A DNA stretch of 64,000 nt from positions 91,999-155,998 of the forward strand of contig JAHHHU010000014.1 in the NCBI GenBank assembly GCA_019359175.1. Reading direction: 5' to 3'. The notes below the pieces were generated by a model. The model did not search any database and was not told the origin of the DNA. It saw nothing but the letters and a program-made list of their open reading frames with translations. The translations under genes and the position numbers were made by a program. Shown piece by piece: positions 63,882-64,000 of this stretch. The DNA comes from Phormidium tanganyikae FI6-MK23 (GTDB lineage: Bacteria > Cyanobacteriota > Cyanobacteriia > Leptolyngbyales > Leptolyngbyaceae). Positions within the stretch are counted from its first letter, which is position 1; each line of letters opens with the position of its first letter.

Positions 63882-64000
63882 CTACTCAAGCACGTTAGGA
63901 CAATGTTTGAAGGCAGCATCGACACAATCCCGGAAGCTGTCAAACTCATCCCACCGTTGCCGCATCCAATTCTTCAGCACCCACCACCAATGCTCAATTT
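63882..64000 (-). CDS. IS630-family transposase, C-terminal end only
   Basis: The minus strand from the right edge reads I-E-H-W-W-W-V-L-K-N-W-M-R-Q-R-W-D-E-F, then D-S-F-R-D-C-V-D-A-A-F-K-H-C-P-N-V-L-E and TAG at 63882-63884. This is the conserved tail of IS630/Tc1-like DDE transposases (IEHWW...LK). The start lies outside the window. TA target duplications of the two MITEs fit this transposase type, though a direct link is not shown. Confidence 0.75.
   Translation of the reverse strand, partial: IEHWWWVLKNWMRQRWDEFDSFRDCVDAAFKHCPNVLE

Overview
The window is chromosomal DNA from a cyanobacterium, most likely a filamentous Leptolyngbya-like species. This is inferred from the many HIP1 octamers (GCGATCGC), the cyanobacterial order rplS-trnW-secE-nusG-rplK-rplA-rplJ-rplL, the rimO-crhR pair, cobalamin genes, GlgC, and several cyanobacteria-restricted small proteins. 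No read-out of species is possible from the sequence alone.

Layout. 1-6.5 kb: housekeeping (end of hemE, an SDR enzyme, an orphan ParA, a small kinase, glgC, gcvT, gcvH). 6.5-12.8 kb: an accessory island with an apparently complete RelE-type toxin/antitoxin pair, three decayed antitoxin or toxin genes, and a two-gene module made of an AAA ATPase and a TPR/transmembrane protein. The 5' end of the ATPase gene has been broken by a perfect 22-bp inverted duplication. 12.8-23.2 kb: lipoprotein, O-methyltransferase, cbiD carrying an in-frame miniature repeat, guaA, DUF3122, DUF29, a cation efflux protein, a photolyase-family protein and a DnaQ-like exonuclease. 23.2-28 kb: crhR, rimO and an orphan HlyD adaptor. 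28-35.5 kb: small conserved proteins, a fused M16 peptidase, glutathione peroxidase, and a CbiMNQO-type Co/Ni transporter operon. 35.7-39.6 kb: translation cluster with tRNA-Trp, an L10 leader and two terminators. 39.8-45.2 kb: a second, heavily decayed accessory island (STAND NTPase-TPR pseudogene split by a MITE, a four-helix membrane protein, antitoxin, Rpn and Uma2 remnants). 45.2-63.7 kb: GIY-YIG protein, GH116 glucosidase, zinc metalloprotease, argJ, acnB, a LysR regulator, a TrpD2-like enzyme, mnmG, lexA with its own LexA box, a ClpP-fold membrane protease and a nucleoside-type ABC permease. The right edge cuts an IS630-type transposase gene.

Theme. The core genes are intact, whereas both accessory islands are full of single-base frameshifts, stop codons and miniature inverted-repeat elements. 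Two MITEs carry TA target duplications, and in silico removal of one (42168-42302) restores the TPR reading frame exactly. The best candidates for an under-described system are the AAA + TPR-TM gene pair at 8.4-11.5 kb and the decayed STAND-TPR gene followed by a membrane protein at 39.8-43.5 kb. Both look like ATPase-switch modules, but their function is inference only.
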